Translations under genes and position numbers: made by a program | The notes under the pieces: model-generated | What the model saw: only the letters and a program-made list of their open reading frames with translations | The model's database searches: none | Told to the model about the DNA's origin: nothing | Shown here: positions 28,021 to 36,629 of the stretch, in pieces | Layout of the letters: every line of letters begins with the position of its first letter | Numbering within the stretch: the first letter of the stretch is position 1 | Source: D2472 sp964275585 | Lineage (GTDB): Bacteria; Pseudomonadota; Gammaproteobacteria; Magnimaribacterales; D2472 | DNA: 64,000 bases | Reading direction: 5' to 3' | NCBI GenBank assembly: GCA_964275585.1 | Contig: CAXYCJ010000002.1 | Location: 33,154 to 97,153 of the forward strand

Positions 28021-28494
28021 ATGAAAAATCTTTTTCCATATGAAGGCAAGGAAGTAATTGTTACTCAAGATATGTGTGATTTTAATGGGCATATGAATGT
28101 AAATCATATTAAAGAGGTTTTTGAGCAGGGCTGGGAATTTACCTCTAAAGATTTTGGCTTCGATGAAGAGTATCTAGAGAGTGGCTTCTCTTCATTTACC
28201 CTAGAGGATAACTATAGGTTTCAAAAAGAGTTTCTTCTAGGAGAGAAAATTTTTCCTGCATTCAGACTATTTAATGTTAATAAAAAATTATTTCATATGA
28301 TCGGCGCTCTCTTTGATAAAGATGACGTGATTTGTGCTACGTATGAGACGGTAGAAGGTCACATTGATATGAGCAAAAGGAGGATGTCTCCCATGGATTC
28401 TAAAAGACTAGAAAAGGTCTCTGCCATAAAGAAAGCTCATGATGCTCTAGGCCCAGTTCCATATGACATAAGACTGAAGATTAAAGATTTGTAA
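28021..28494 (+). CDS. Hotdog-fold acyl-CoA thioesterase-like protein
   Basis: The pattern VTQDMCDFNGHMNVNHIKEVFEQGWEF is the helix and first strand of a 4HBT-type hotdog fold, with the Asp and Asn-His residues used by many members. The rest (FTLEDNYRFQKEFLLGEKIF, MIGALFDKDDVICATYETV) continues the fold. Length is 157 residues. It probably hydrolyses an acyl-CoA, but the substrate is unknown. It precedes an SDR gene by 21 bases and could be co-transcribed with it. Confidence 0.7.
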   Translation: MKNLFPYEGKEVIVTQDMCDFNGHMNVNHIKEVFEQGWEFTSKDFGFDEEYLESGFSSFTLEDNYRFQKEFLLGEKIFPAFRLFNVNKKLFHMIGALFDKDDVICATYETVEGHIDMSKRRMSPMDSKRLEKVSAIKKAHDALGPVPYDIRLKIKDL

Positions 28495-28515
28495 TTAAAT
28501 ATTCATGGACTCAAT

Positions 28516-29313
28516 ATGATAAAAAATTATGCGTTAATTACTGGTAGTACAGCTGGAATCGGCTTGGACATAGCTCAGGAGCTCGCTAGCCGAGGCCATA
28601 ATATATTGCTGACAGCAAGAAGAGAGGATCGTTTGAAAGATATTGCTAAGCAATTAACATTAGACTACGGAGTCCAAGCAGACTATGTTGTTGCTGATCT
28701 TGGTGAGCCTGATGCCCCTGAAAAAATTTTTAATTTCTGTGATTCAAATCAATATAGTGTAAATATTTTAGTAAATAATGCCGGCTATAGCATCAATAAA
28801 AAATTTCATGAAACTGGTGAAGACGAAGAAGAAAGATTCTTAAGAGTTCTAGGTATTGGTGTAATAGCTCTTACAAAGAGATTTATTCCAGGCATGTTGA
28901 ACCAACAATCAGGAAAAATTATGCTGGTATCTTCTTTAGCAGCTTTTGCTCCCCCCGCTACTGGATGGGGTGCGTTATATGGCCCAGTTAAAACATTTGT
29001 AAATAGGTTTGGAGATGCTTTAAATTTAAACTATCGTAGTTATGGCATTACATCTACAAATGTATGTCCCGGTTTTACTGTGACAGAGTTTCACACAGCA
29101 AGTGGCATGCAAGATGCCATGGATGAAGTACCCAGCTTTATGAAAAAAGATTCTAAGACTGTAGCCAAAGGTGCGGTAGATGCAATGATGAAAGGAAAAA
29201 GGGTGTGGGTTCCCGGGCTATTAAATAAGCTGATTGCTTTCTTATGCAATAATTTACCAACATCCCTTGTCATTAAGATGAGCTCTAGCCTTGCAGGTGG
29301 ACGGTATGAATAA
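28516..29313 (+). CDS. Short-chain dehydrogenase/reductase
   Basis: A classical SDR of 265 residues: cofactor motif TGSTAGIG near residue 10, TARRE at the end of strand two (an Arg suggesting NADP), NNAGY, and an active-site stretch ending in YGPVKTFVN, where Y-x-x-x-K is present as YGPVK. The C-terminal part (WVPGLLNKLIAFL) is hydrophobic. The family is broad (DltE/YqjQ-like members look similar), so the substrate cannot be named. It is separated from the steroid cluster by a gene on the other strand and is not counted as part of it. Confidence 0.8.
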   Translation: MIKNYALITGSTAGIGLDIAQELASRGHNILLTARREDRLKDIAKQLTLDYGVQADYVVADLGEPDAPEKIFNFCDSNQYSVNILVNNAGYSINKKFHETGEDEEERFLRVLGIGVIALTKRFIPGMLNQQSGKIMLVSSLAAFAPPATGWGALYGPVKTFVNRFGDALNLNYRSYGITSTNVCPGFTVTEFHTASGMQDAMDEVPSFMKKDSKTVAKGAVDAMMKGKRVWVPGLLNKLIAFLCNNLPTSLVIKMSSSLAGGRYE

Positions 29314-29374
29314 ACATTTTAATGTTTGAGAGAAAAGGATTCTTCCGACTTTCTTAATATTTACATTGACTGAT

Positions 29375-30028
29375 TTAGTTTGCTAGAACCTCATCTGCAA
29401 CAAAAGCATTGTTCTTTCTTTCTTGCCCGAACGTTGAAACAGGACCATGACCAGAGATAAATGACACCTCGTTTCCAAGAGGCCATAATTTCTGAGTTAT
29501 AGAATTAATTAGATCTTGGTGATTTCCCCTAGGCAAATCAGTTCTTCCAATTGATCCTCTAAATAAAACATCTCCAACAACAGCCAACTTTGACTCAGGG
29601 TGAAAAAATATAATATGACCTGGAGTATGCCCAGGACAAAATAGCACTTGTAGGATTTCATTTCCCAAATGAACTTCATCGCCATCTAACAACCATCTAT
29701 TTGGAATACAATTTTGTGCGTGCATACCAAACATCTTGCCTTGGGACTCCAAAGACTCAAGCAAAAAAGTATCTTCATGATGAGGGCCTTCAATCTCAAT
29801 TGATAGCATTGATGCTAGCTCCATTGCTGCCCCAGCATGATCAGCATGGCCATGAGTTAGAAATATTTTTTCTGGAATCAGGTCATTATCTTTTGCTGCT
29901 CCAAGGAGAATATCAAGATCACCACCTGGATCCACGAATGCACATTTTTTAGACTCTTCACAAAATAAAATAGGCGCATTTTGTTGAAAAGGAGTAACAG
30001 GGCTAACGAGAGCTTTAATCAGTGACAT
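29375..30028 (-). CDS. MBL-fold hydrolase, glyoxalase II-like (YcbL type)
   Basis: The metallo-beta-lactamase motif THGHADHAG provides the zinc ligands, with PGHTPGH further on and the Asp ligand in VVGDVLFRGSIGRTDLP, and a last His in FISGHGP. At 217 residues it matches the short YcbL-like hydroxyacylglutathione hydrolase group. It is divergent from the steroid operon; the shared 196-base gap carries the inverted repeats listed separately. Confidence 0.85.
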   Translation of the reverse strand: MSLIKALVSPVTPFQQNAPILFCEESKKCAFVDPGGDLDILLGAAKDNDLIPEKIFLTHGHADHAGAAMELASMLSIEIEGPHHEDTFLLESLESQGKMFGMHAQNCIPNRWLLDGDEVHLGNEILQVLFCPGHTPGHIIFFHPESKLAVVGDVLFRGSIGRTDLPRGNHQDLINSITQKLWPLGNEVSFISGHGPVSTFGQERKNNAFVADEVLAN

Positions 30029-30060
30029 TTAGTTATTTTATCTAATTAATTGAGTCTTAA

Positions 30061-30108
30061 GAACTTTTTTAGTTCAAAGTTTATAGTTTGTAATTATTGA
30101 ACTAAAAA
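30061..30108. promoter_or_regulatory. Inverted repeat TTTTTAGTTCAA / TTGAACTAAAAA upstream of the steroid cluster
   Basis: TTTTTAGTTCAA at 30066-30077 and TTGAACTAAAAA at 30097-30108 are perfect 12-base inverted repeats separated by 19 bases. A further GAACT at 30061-30065 pairs with AGTTC at 30071-30075, making a third half-site. The site lies in the divergent gap between the MBL hydrolase gene and the first catabolic gene, 117 bases before its ATG. TATAAA at 30114-30119 could serve as a -10 element. An operator for the cluster regulator is the simplest reading. A hairpin is possible but no T-tract follows it. Confidence 0.4.
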
Positions 30109-30189
30109 TTATGTATAAATAAATTGAATGATAGAATTAAGAATGAAAACATAGGATAACAATAATAATTGCCCTAGGTCAGAAGCAAG

Positions 30190-30203
30190 GTTATTTTAAT
30201 AAC
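30190..30203. promoter_or_regulatory. 14-base palindrome GTTATTTTAATAAC
   Basis: GTTATT and AATAAC are perfect arms around TT, 21 bases upstream of the first catabolic gene's ATG and ahead of its ribosome-binding site AGAGGAAAG. It could be an operator positioned to block transcription start, or a chance feature in AT-rich DNA. Confidence 0.25.
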
Positions 30204-30224
30204 TCTAAAATAGAGGAAAGAAAA

Positions 30225-31127
30225 ATGAATATTCAATCTTTAAGTTATATTTTAATTGAAACCACTGATATGCAGAAATGGTCTCATTATGCCCATGAAG
30301 TTGTGGGTCTAATGAAAAATGAAGTCTTGAGCGATGCAAATAATTTATTTCTTCGCATGGATGATAGCCCTTTTAGATTTCAAGTTCAGATAGGAGAAAC
30401 GGATAGGTATGTCCTTGGTGGCTTTGAATTAGCAAGTAAAAATGAATTTGATGAGGCAAAAAAACAACTTAAAGATTTGGGTATTGCTTTTGATGAGATG
30501 GATGATGAATTAGCTAAAATTAGGTGCGTTGATGAGTTAATCAGCTTGAAAGATCCTGCAGGGCATTCTCTCGAGCTCTTTTATGGTAGATCCCTTGAGA
30601 AGACTGAATTTAAATCTCCGCAGGGTATTTCAGCCTTTATAACTCACGGTTTAGGTCTTGGTCATGTTGTCTTTGGAACTCTTGCAGTTGAAGAGGCCCA
30701 TGATTTTTATAAAGATGTTTTAGGTTTTGGCGACTCAGATATTATGCGAATGAGGTTTAGCCCGGACCCAAATGATCCTGAGTCTGTTCTATATTTTATG
30801 CATTGCAATAATCCTCGCCATCATACTGTCGCTATGATGCAATCTCCACCTCCACCATCAGGATTAGTGCATGCAATGGTAGAAGTAGAAAATTCAGAAC
30901 AAGTAGTCAAAGCATTAGACAGAGCAGTCGCAAATGACGTGCATATTAGCTCTACACTTGGACGGCATATGAACGACCAAATGTTTTCATTTTATATGCA
31001 AACTCCTGCAGGCTTTATGCTTGAATTTGGGTATGACGGCCTTCAACCCGATTGGAATACCTTTAAAACAACTAATTCTCCAGCGCCGAGTTTTTGGGGT
31101 CATGAATTTAATATGCCGGAAGGCTAA
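30225..31127 (+). CDS. hsaC: Type I extradiol dioxygenase, HsaC-like (VOC fold)
   Basis: A 300-residue two-domain VOC enzyme. The 2-His-1-Glu iron site is visible as His147 (GLGHVVF), His216 (LVHAMVEV) and Glu267 (MLEFGY), with second-shell His200, His248 and Tyr257 at spacings like those in BphC. In steroid degradation HsaC opens the aromatised ring A of 3,4-DHSA by meta-cleavage. The identity as a catechol-type extradiol dioxygenase is firm; the steroid assignment rests on neighbours (ipdAB directly downstream; hsaD, hsaE, hsaF and hsaG later). It has a good ribosome-binding site (GAGGAAAG) and starts the long operon. Confidence 0.82.
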   Translation: MNIQSLSYILIETTDMQKWSHYAHEVVGLMKNEVLSDANNLFLRMDDSPFRFQVQIGETDRYVLGGFELASKNEFDEAKKQLKDLGIAFDEMDDELAKIRCVDELISLKDPAGHSLELFYGRSLEKTEFKSPQGISAFITHGLGLGHVVFGTLAVEEAHDFYKDVLGFGDSDIMRMRFSPDPNDPESVLYFMHCNNPRHHTVAMMQSPPPPSGLVHAMVEVENSEQVVKALDRAVANDVHISSTLGRHMNDQMFSFYMQTPAGFMLEFGYDGLQPDWNTFKTTNSPAPSFWGHEFNMPEG

Positions 31128-31130
31128 TAC

Positions 31131-32000
31131 ATGGATAAAGTTTTAACGCATCAAGCATTTATCAATCAGTTATCTGATGGAATGACTATTGGCATCGGTG
31201 GTTGGGGTGCTCGCAGAAAGCCCATGTCTTTAATTAGAGCTATTTGCCAATCTGATTTAACGGATTTAACTCTTGTTAGTTATGGAGGCCCAGATGTTGG
31301 GCTTTTATGTGCTCATCAAAAAGTTAAAAAATTAATATTTGGGTTTGTCTCATTGGATATGATTCCCTTGGATGCCCATTTTCGTAAAGCTCGTCAGAAT
31401 GCAGAGATAGAAGTTATGGAATTAGACGAGGGGATGGTGCAATGGGGGCTGAGAGCTGCAGCAATGAATCTATCATTTCTCCCGACAAGAATTGGGCAGG
31501 GCACTGATGTGCTTAAGCATAATCCTGAAATAAAATTTATTACTTCTCCTTATTCTGATCAAGAAAAGTTTGTTGCAATGCCAGCATTACATCTTGATAT
31601 TGCGTTGTTGCATGTTAATAAATCAGATCAAAAAGGAAATACTCAAATATTTGGTCCAGACCCATTCTTTGATGAAATGTTTGCTAGAGCAGCTACCAAA
31701 ACCTTTGTATCTTCTGAGGAAGTTGTTCCAACTAAGGATTTGGGCGGCAAAGAAGGCGCTATATTTAATCGATTTGAAAGAAGTTTGGTTTCAGGTGTTG
31801 TGCATGCACCATGTGGCGCTCATCCCACCTCATGCGCACCAAATTATGGTTTTGATCTTGAGCATTTAAAAGCTTATTCCGCAGCAGCTAAATCATTTGA
31901 TGAATACAGTAATAAATTTTTAACAGGCACTCCAGCTCAATACATAGAGGCAGTAGGGGGAGCAGCAGCCATTAATAAAATCCCTTTACCTCAATTTTAG
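31131..32000 (+). CDS. ipdA: IpdA, CoA-transferase-fold COCHEA-CoA hydrolase alpha subunit
   Basis: In mycobacteria IpdAB opens the last ring of COCHEA-CoA derived from steroid rings C and D. The pattern here follows Mycobacterium tuberculosis IpdA closely as I remember it: DGMTIGIGGWGARRKPMSLIRAI, LVSYGGPDVGLLC, FGFVSLDMIP, MELDEGMVQWGLRAAAMNLSFLPTR, VHAPCGAHPTSCAPNYG. Ordinary family I CoA-transferase alpha subunits lack the GWGARRKPM feature, which separates IpdA from glutaconate or acetoacetate CoA-transferases. It lies three bases after the dioxygenase gene and one base before ipdB. Length is 289 residues. Confidence 0.88.
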   Translation: MDKVLTHQAFINQLSDGMTIGIGGWGARRKPMSLIRAICQSDLTDLTLVSYGGPDVGLLCAHQKVKKLIFGFVSLDMIPLDAHFRKARQNAEIEVMELDEGMVQWGLRAAAMNLSFLPTRIGQGTDVLKHNPEIKFITSPYSDQEKFVAMPALHLDIALLHVNKSDQKGNTQIFGPDPFFDEMFARAATKTFVSSEEVVPTKDLGGKEGAIFNRFERSLVSGVVHAPCGAHPTSCAPNYGFDLEHLKAYSAAAKSFDEYSNKFLTGTPAQYIEAVGGAAAINKIPLPQF

Positions 32001-32001
32001 T

Positions 32002-32757
32002 ATGACAGATCGAACCTCATTAGCTGAAATATGCATAAGCGCCTCATCAAAAGCTTGGAAAGGCGACGGTGAAATTCTTGCTACAGGCATTGGATTGATT
32101 CCCAGAATTGCTGCAGGTTTAGCTAAATTAACCTGTAATACTGATTTGATGATGACCGATGGGGAAACATTTCTAATTTCTAAACCTGTGCCTATGGGTG
32201 CCAGAGATGCATCTGAAGATTTAATAGAAGGGTACATGAGCTATAGCCGTGTCTTTAAAAATTTATGGGCCGGCCAAAGACATGCAATGGTTACTCCAAC
32301 TCAAATAGACTCCTTTGGCCAAACCAACATCAGTTCTATTGGTGATTATGATCAACCGAAAGTTCAATTGCTTGGAGTCAGAGGGTTTCCTGGTAATTTT
32401 ATTAGTCATAAAAATTCTATATTTATTCCCAATCATTCAGTGAAAACTTTTGTTAAAGGTGAGGTTGATATGGTTTCAGGAATGGGGTACAAAAATGATC
32501 ATTCTCGCACTGGAATGCCTGATATTAAATTAGTAGTAACTAATTTGGGTGTCTTTGATTTCAATGGCCCTAACCATCAACTGCAACTTTTATCCTTGCA
32601 TCCAGGAGTTAGCATAGATGATGTTTTAATTAATACTGGATTTGAAATTGCAGTCCAATCCGAGGATGAAACTCGAGCTCCTTCAGCAGAAGAGCTTAAG
32701 TGTATTAGAGAAGTTCTTGATCCAAGTAACATTAGAAACACTATTTTTGGGGAATAA
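32002..32757 (+). CDS. ipdB: IpdB, COCHEA-CoA hydrolase beta subunit
   Basis: The partner of IpdA. Visible are MMTDGETFLIS, YMSYSRVFKNLWAGQRHAMV, TNISSIGDYDQPKVQLLGVRG, VDMVSGMGY and VVTNLGVFDFNGPNHQLQLLSLHPGV, each of which has a counterpart in the mycobacterial IpdB sequence as I recall it. Length is 251 residues. The start ATG at 32002 is one base after the ipdA stop, indicating translational coupling as expected for a heteromeric enzyme. Confidence 0.88.
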   Translation: MTDRTSLAEICISASSKAWKGDGEILATGIGLIPRIAAGLAKLTCNTDLMMTDGETFLISKPVPMGARDASEDLIEGYMSYSRVFKNLWAGQRHAMVTPTQIDSFGQTNISSIGDYDQPKVQLLGVRGFPGNFISHKNSIFIPNHSVKTFVKGEVDMVSGMGYKNDHSRTGMPDIKLVVTNLGVFDFNGPNHQLQLLSLHPGVSIDDVLINTGFEIAVQSEDETRAPSAEELKCIREVLDPSNIRNTIFGE

Positions 32758-32759
32758 AT

Positions 32760-33653
32760 ATGGCACGAAGTAAATCAACCATTACATATAAAAAGAAAGA
32801 TGAAATTGCCATCATTTCGATGAACCGGCCAGAATATAACAATGCTCAAAATGGGAAGATGACCTACGATTTAGATAAAGCTTTTAAAAAAGCAATTGAT
32901 GATGATGGTATTAAGGTGATTGTATTAAAAGGCAATGGTAAACATTTCTCAGCAGGTCATGACATTGGTACACCAGGCAGGGATGTGGATGTTGAGTATG
33001 ATCGAAAATCTATGTGGTATGACCATACCAATAAGCCAGGAGGAGAATTTTGGTATGTTCGCGAGCAAGAGGTTTACTTGAACATGTGCAGAAGATGGCG
33101 TGACATGCCAAAACCAACCATAGCGATGGTTCATGGGGCATGTGTTGCTGGGGGGTGTATGCTCGCATGGGTCTGTGACTTAATAGTCGCATCTGAAGAT
33201 GCTTTTTTTGCGGATCCTGTAGTTCGCATGGGAATTCCAGGGGTTGAATATTTTGCACATCCCTATGAGCTCAACCCTAGAATTGCTAAAGAATTTTTAT
33301 TTTTAGGTGAAAGGATGTCTGCAACAAGAGGTTATGAAATGGGGATGGTAAATAAGGTAGTGCCTTTAGATGATCTTGAATCTACGGTTATGGAGATGGC
33401 AACTAAAATTTCTGCAATGCCAAGACTAGGACTGACTCTAACCAAACAAGCTATCAATCATGTAGAAGACTTACAAGGCAAGCGCAATGGGATGGAAGCA
33501 GCATTTGCGTGGCATCATTTTTCGCATGCTCACAACGACCTTACGACTGGAAATATTCTTTCTGGGTTTGATGCAAAGAAAATGGCAAAATCTCAACGAA
33601 CTAAAACTAAGAAGAGCCCAGCAAAGAAAGCTGTGCCAAAGAAAAAGCGCTAA
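32760..33653 (+). CDS. Enoyl-CoA hydratase/isomerase family protein with lysine-rich tail
   Basis: A crotonase-fold protein of 297 residues. It has the oxyanion-hole motifs GKHFSAGHDIG and HGACVAGGCMLAWVCDLIVAS and the trimer helix with PVVRMGIPGVEYFAHPYEL. The insertion YVREQEVYLNMCRRWRDMPKPT resembles mycobacterial EchA13/EchA19-type enzymes. It probably hydrates an unsaturated CoA ester, perhaps of the steroid side chain or the opened rings; the substrate is inferred only from context. The last 20 residues are a Lys/Pro/Ala-rich tail (KKSPAKKAVPKKKR) that is unusual for the family. It starts two bases after ipdB. Confidence 0.8.
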   Translation: MARSKSTITYKKKDEIAIISMNRPEYNNAQNGKMTYDLDKAFKKAIDDDGIKVIVLKGNGKHFSAGHDIGTPGRDVDVEYDRKSMWYDHTNKPGGEFWYVREQEVYLNMCRRWRDMPKPTIAMVHGACVAGGCMLAWVCDLIVASEDAFFADPVVRMGIPGVEYFAHPYELNPRIAKEFLFLGERMSATRGYEMGMVNKVVPLDDLESTVMEMATKISAMPRLGLTLTKQAINHVEDLQGKRNGMEAAFAWHHFSHAHNDLTTGNILSGFDAKKMAKSQRTKTKKSPAKKAVPKKKR

Positions 33654-33668
33654 CTGAAGAGACAGAAC

Positions 33669-34727
33669 ATTAATAAACTAACCAACATCTTGGGTTGCGA
33701 TTACCCAATCATTCAAACTGCCATGGGATGGGTAGCCATGCCTGAATTAGTAGCAGCTTCATCAAATGCAGGAGCTTTTGGGTTCTTAGCTTTAGCAACA
33801 GCTGGCCCGGCAGAGGCTCTTGAGATGATTGATCAAACTTTAAGCCTTACAGATAAACCATTTGGCGTGAACTTTCACATGTTCCAACCCGGAGCTGATC
33901 AAATCGTACAGGCCATTCTTGATCACAAAATTAAAGCAGTTAGCTACTCCAGATCTCCAACTCCGGAGTACATCACAGCATTCAAAGAACAAGGCATCTT
34001 ATGCATGCCGACCGTTGGAGCCCTCAAACATGCTATTAAAGCAGAGCAGCTTGGTGCTGATGTACTAGTAATTCAAGGTTCTGAGGGTGGAGGGCATACG
34101 GGCTCTACTCCAACAACTCTTCTTTTAAGTTCAGTGCTGGAAAACGTTAAAATTCCAGTGGTTGCAGCAGGAGGCTTTAGAGATGGTTCAGGTTTAGCTG
34201 CATCTCTAGCCTGGGGTGCAAGCGGAATTGCCATGGGCACAAGATTCATGATGACCCAAGAAAGTCCAGTCCCTTCTAAAACTAAAGAAGCATATATATC
34301 AGCTGGCGTGGAAGATATCAAAGTAACTAAAAAGTTTGACGGTTTACCCCATCGGTTAATTTTCAATGAGTACATTAAAAAAATTGATCGCTCAAATCCT
34401 TTTTCTTTATTTATGATGTCGGTAACGTCAGCTTGGAAATACAAGCAAATTACAAAAGCCTCTTTTGCAGATTTAATAAAATCATTTTTTGCTATGTTGA
34501 AGGGCGATGACTTGACTATTTCTCAGTCAATCATGTCAGCAAATAGCCCGGCGATTATTCAAAAGGCTATGGTTGAAGGGTCTCCAAGCGAAGGTGCGAT
34601 GCCATCAGGCCAAGTTGCGGGAATTATCTCTAATTTACCTACTTGCAATGAACTCATCGAACAAATTATGAGAGAATTCAGGGTAGCTGCTGCAAACTTT
34701 AATAAGATTGATGGAGAAAAATCATGA
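33669..34727 (+). CDS. ipdC: IpdC-like flavin reductase (nitronate monooxygenase fold)
   Basis: An FMN TIM-barrel enzyme. In mycobacteria IpdC introduces or reduces unsaturation on the HIP-CoA derived intermediate before ring D hydrolysis. Strong signatures are PIIQTAMGWVA, KPFGVNFHM, VIQGSEGGGHTG, PVVAAGGFRDGSGLAASLAWGASGIAMGTRFMM, LPHRLI and PSGQVAGIISNLPTC, all close to IpdC. The only conventional start (TTG 33690) would cut the first strand, whose homologous residues NKLTNILG are encoded upstream. I therefore place the start at ATT 33669, with AAGAGA upstream; CTG 33654 is another option. It overlaps echA20 by four bases (ATGA). Confidence 0.82.
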   Translation: MNKLTNILGCDYPIIQTAMGWVAMPELVAASSNAGAFGFLALATAGPAEALEMIDQTLSLTDKPFGVNFHMFQPGADQIVQAILDHKIKAVSYSRSPTPEYITAFKEQGILCMPTVGALKHAIKAEQLGADVLVIQGSEGGGHTGSTPTTLLLSSVLENVKIPVVAAGGFRDGSGLAASLAWGASGIAMGTRFMMTQESPVPSKTKEAYISAGVEDIKVTKKFDGLPHRLIFNEYIKKIDRSNPFSLFMMSVTSAWKYKQITKASFADLIKSFFAMLKGDDLTISQSIMSANSPAIIQKAMVEGSPSEGAMPSGQVAGIISNLPTCNELIEQIMREFRVAAANFNKIDGEKS

Positions 34728-35485
34728 GCGTTAAAACATCCATTGCCAAAGGAATTGCTGAGATTGTCTTAGATTGCCCTCCTGTGAATGCTTTAAATTC
34801 AACCGAATGGTTAGATCTTGCAAAAAATATTGACCATCTTTCGCACAATGATGAGGTTAGAGTTATTGTGATTTCAGCCCAAGGCAAAGGTTTTTGTGCT
34901 GGGGTTGATATTAAAGAGCTCCAAGAAGATTCCACGAAAATTTTAGATGTAAATGATGGCTGCTGGAAAACGGCAAGAGCTATTCATGTTTGTAATGTGC
35001 CAGTTATATCTGCCTGCCATGGCTTTGTTTTAGGTGGGGGAATTTTACTTGCAGGAGCTTCTGATGTAGTTCTTGCAACTGAAGATTCGTATTTCGGGTT
35101 ACCGGAGATTGACCGAGGTGCACTTGGGGGAGGAGCGCATTTGAGTAGATTGTTTCCTTTACAAGCTGTTCGGAAAATGATGTTTACCGGAAAGCCAATT
35201 ACAGCTCAAAGAGCATTTGAATATGGATCTATTGAGTCACTTCATGCTGATAATAATTCAGTGCGACAGGCTGCTTTGGAGATTGCCAAAGACATAGCCT
35301 CTAAAAGTCCGATAGCTATGAAACTTGCTAAAAAAGCTTTAAGTCAAATTGAGCATGGTGATGTAGACGAACATTATAAATCTGAGCAAACCTTCACCCT
35401 AGAGTTATATAAATCAAAAGATTCTCAAGAATCACGCGATGCTTTTGTAGAAAAAAGAGATGCTGATTTTAACAATGAAGATTAA
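34724..35485 (+). CDS. echA20: EchA20-like ring D hydrolase (crotonase fold)
   Basis: A 253-residue crotonase-fold protein. In mycobacteria EchA20 hydrolyses the five-membered ring D of HIEC-CoA, the step before IpdAB. The matching stretches are DCPPVNALNSTEWLDLA, GFCAGVDIKELQ, HGFVLGGGILLAGASDVVLATEDSYFGLPEIDRGALGGGAHLSRL and EQTFTLELY, all in the same order as in Rv3550 as I remember it. The PEIDRGALGGG segment is distinctive relative to ordinary enoyl-CoA hydratases. It overlaps ipdC (ATGA) upstream and the acyl-CoA dehydrogenase by 11 bases downstream. Confidence 0.86.
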   Translation: MSVKTSIAKGIAEIVLDCPPVNALNSTEWLDLAKNIDHLSHNDEVRVIVISAQGKGFCAGVDIKELQEDSTKILDVNDGCWKTARAIHVCNVPVISACHGFVLGGGILLAGASDVVLATEDSYFGLPEIDRGALGGGAHLSRLFPLQAVRKMMFTGKPITAQRAFEYGSIESLHADNNSVRQAALEIAKDIASKSPIAMKLAKKALSQIEHGDVDEHYKSEQTFTLELYKSKDSQESRDAFVEKRDADFNNED

Positions 35486-36626
35486 CTTTACTCCAGAGCA
35501 AGATGTCTTTCGGCAAGAGATCCGCTCATGGCTTGAACAGAATGTTCCTAATGAGCCTCTTTTGTCTTTAGATACCAAGCAAGGTTTTGAGCAGCACAGG
35601 GAATGGGAAAAAAAACTGAATTCTGGTAACTGGTCAATGGTGACCTGGCCAACAGAATATGGTGGAAGAGGATTAGACTTAATTGAATGGTTAATTTTTG
35701 AAGAAGAATACTATCGAGCAGAGGCCCCCACGAGAGTCAATCAAAATGGAGTTTTTCTTCTTGGGCCAACCTTGATGGAGTTTGGCACTCATGAGCAGAA
35801 ATCTAAATTTTTAAATGCTATGGCCACCGGTGATCATATCTGGGCTCAAGGATGGTCAGAACCAGGGGCAGGAAGTGATATGGCGGCTATTCGAACAACA
35901 GCTGTTTTAGAGAACGGTTGTTACAAGATTAATGGTCAAAAAACTTGGTCTTCACGAGCCACTTACGCAGATTGGACTTTTGGATTATTTAGAACAGATC
36001 TTGATTCAGAAAGGCACAGGGGATTATCTTTTATTCTTGTTCCATTAAACCTTCCAGGTATAACTGTTAGACCTATAGCTCAGTTAGATGGTGAGCCTGG
36101 TTTTGCAGAAATCTACTTTGATGATGTGACAGTTCCAGCTGAGAACCTATTGGGTGTCGATGGAGAGGGTTGGAAAATTGCAATGGCAACGGCAGGTTTT
36201 GAAAGAGGTTTGATGCTAAGAAGTCCTGCACGTTTTCAACAGACGGCAGCTAAATTATTGCAGCTTTATTTGGATAATGAGAGTGATTGTTCTCCTGCCA
36301 TGCAAGCTAATATTGTTGAAGCATGGGCGCAATCAGAGTCTTATGCATTAAGCATCTATCACACTGCATCTAAAATGCTTGCAGGTGGATCTATTGGTTC
36401 AGAATCTAGCTTAGGTAAAATTTTCTGGTCTGAATTAGATCACATGATGCATCAAACTGCATTAAAGATACTTGGAGCCAGTGCTGAACTATCCCTCGCT
36501 TCAAAGCATGATTCCGCAAAATGGATTAAAGGTTTTATGTTTTCCTATGCAGGCCCAATCTATGCAGGTACCAATGAAATTCAAAAAAATATTATTGCAG
36601 AGAGATTATTGGGGCTACCTAAATAA
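35475..36626 (+). CDS. fadE30: FadE30-like acyl-CoA dehydrogenase
   Basis: An FAD acyl-CoA dehydrogenase of 383 residues from ATG 35475; the frame is open to 35460, but the later ATG gives the family start MKINFTPEQ. Motifs include WAQGWSEPGAGSDMAAIRTTA (flavin and substrate contacts), INGQKTWSSRATYADW, FDDVTVPAENLLG and the C-terminal YAGPIYAGTNEIQKNIIAERLLG. The GWSEPGAGSDMA and VNQNGVFLLGPTL pattern resembles FadE30, which acts early on HIP-CoA. Position in the cluster supports this. It is followed three bases later by a second dehydrogenase, and such pairs often form heteromeric enzymes. Confidence 0.8.
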   Translation: MKINFTPEQDVFRQEIRSWLEQNVPNEPLLSLDTKQGFEQHREWEKKLNSGNWSMVTWPTEYGGRGLDLIEWLIFEEEYYRAEAPTRVNQNGVFLLGPTLMEFGTHEQKSKFLNAMATGDHIWAQGWSEPGAGSDMAAIRTTAVLENGCYKINGQKTWSSRATYADWTFGLFRTDLDSERHRGLSFILVPLNLPGITVRPIAQLDGEPGFAEIYFDDVTVPAENLLGVDGEGWKIAMATAGFERGLMLRSPARFQQTAAKLLQLYLDNESDCSPAMQANIVEAWAQSESYALSIYHTASKMLAGGSIGSESSLGKIFWSELDHMMHQTALKILGASAELSLASKHDSAKWIKGFMFSYAGPIYAGTNEIQKNIIAERLLGLPK

Positions 36627-36629
36627 GTC

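Noticed and set aside
30183..30190. AAGCAAGG resembles half of the mycobacterial KstR2 operator.
   Set aside because: The second inverted half is absent and no TetR-family regulator is encoded in the cluster; an eight-base match is weak.
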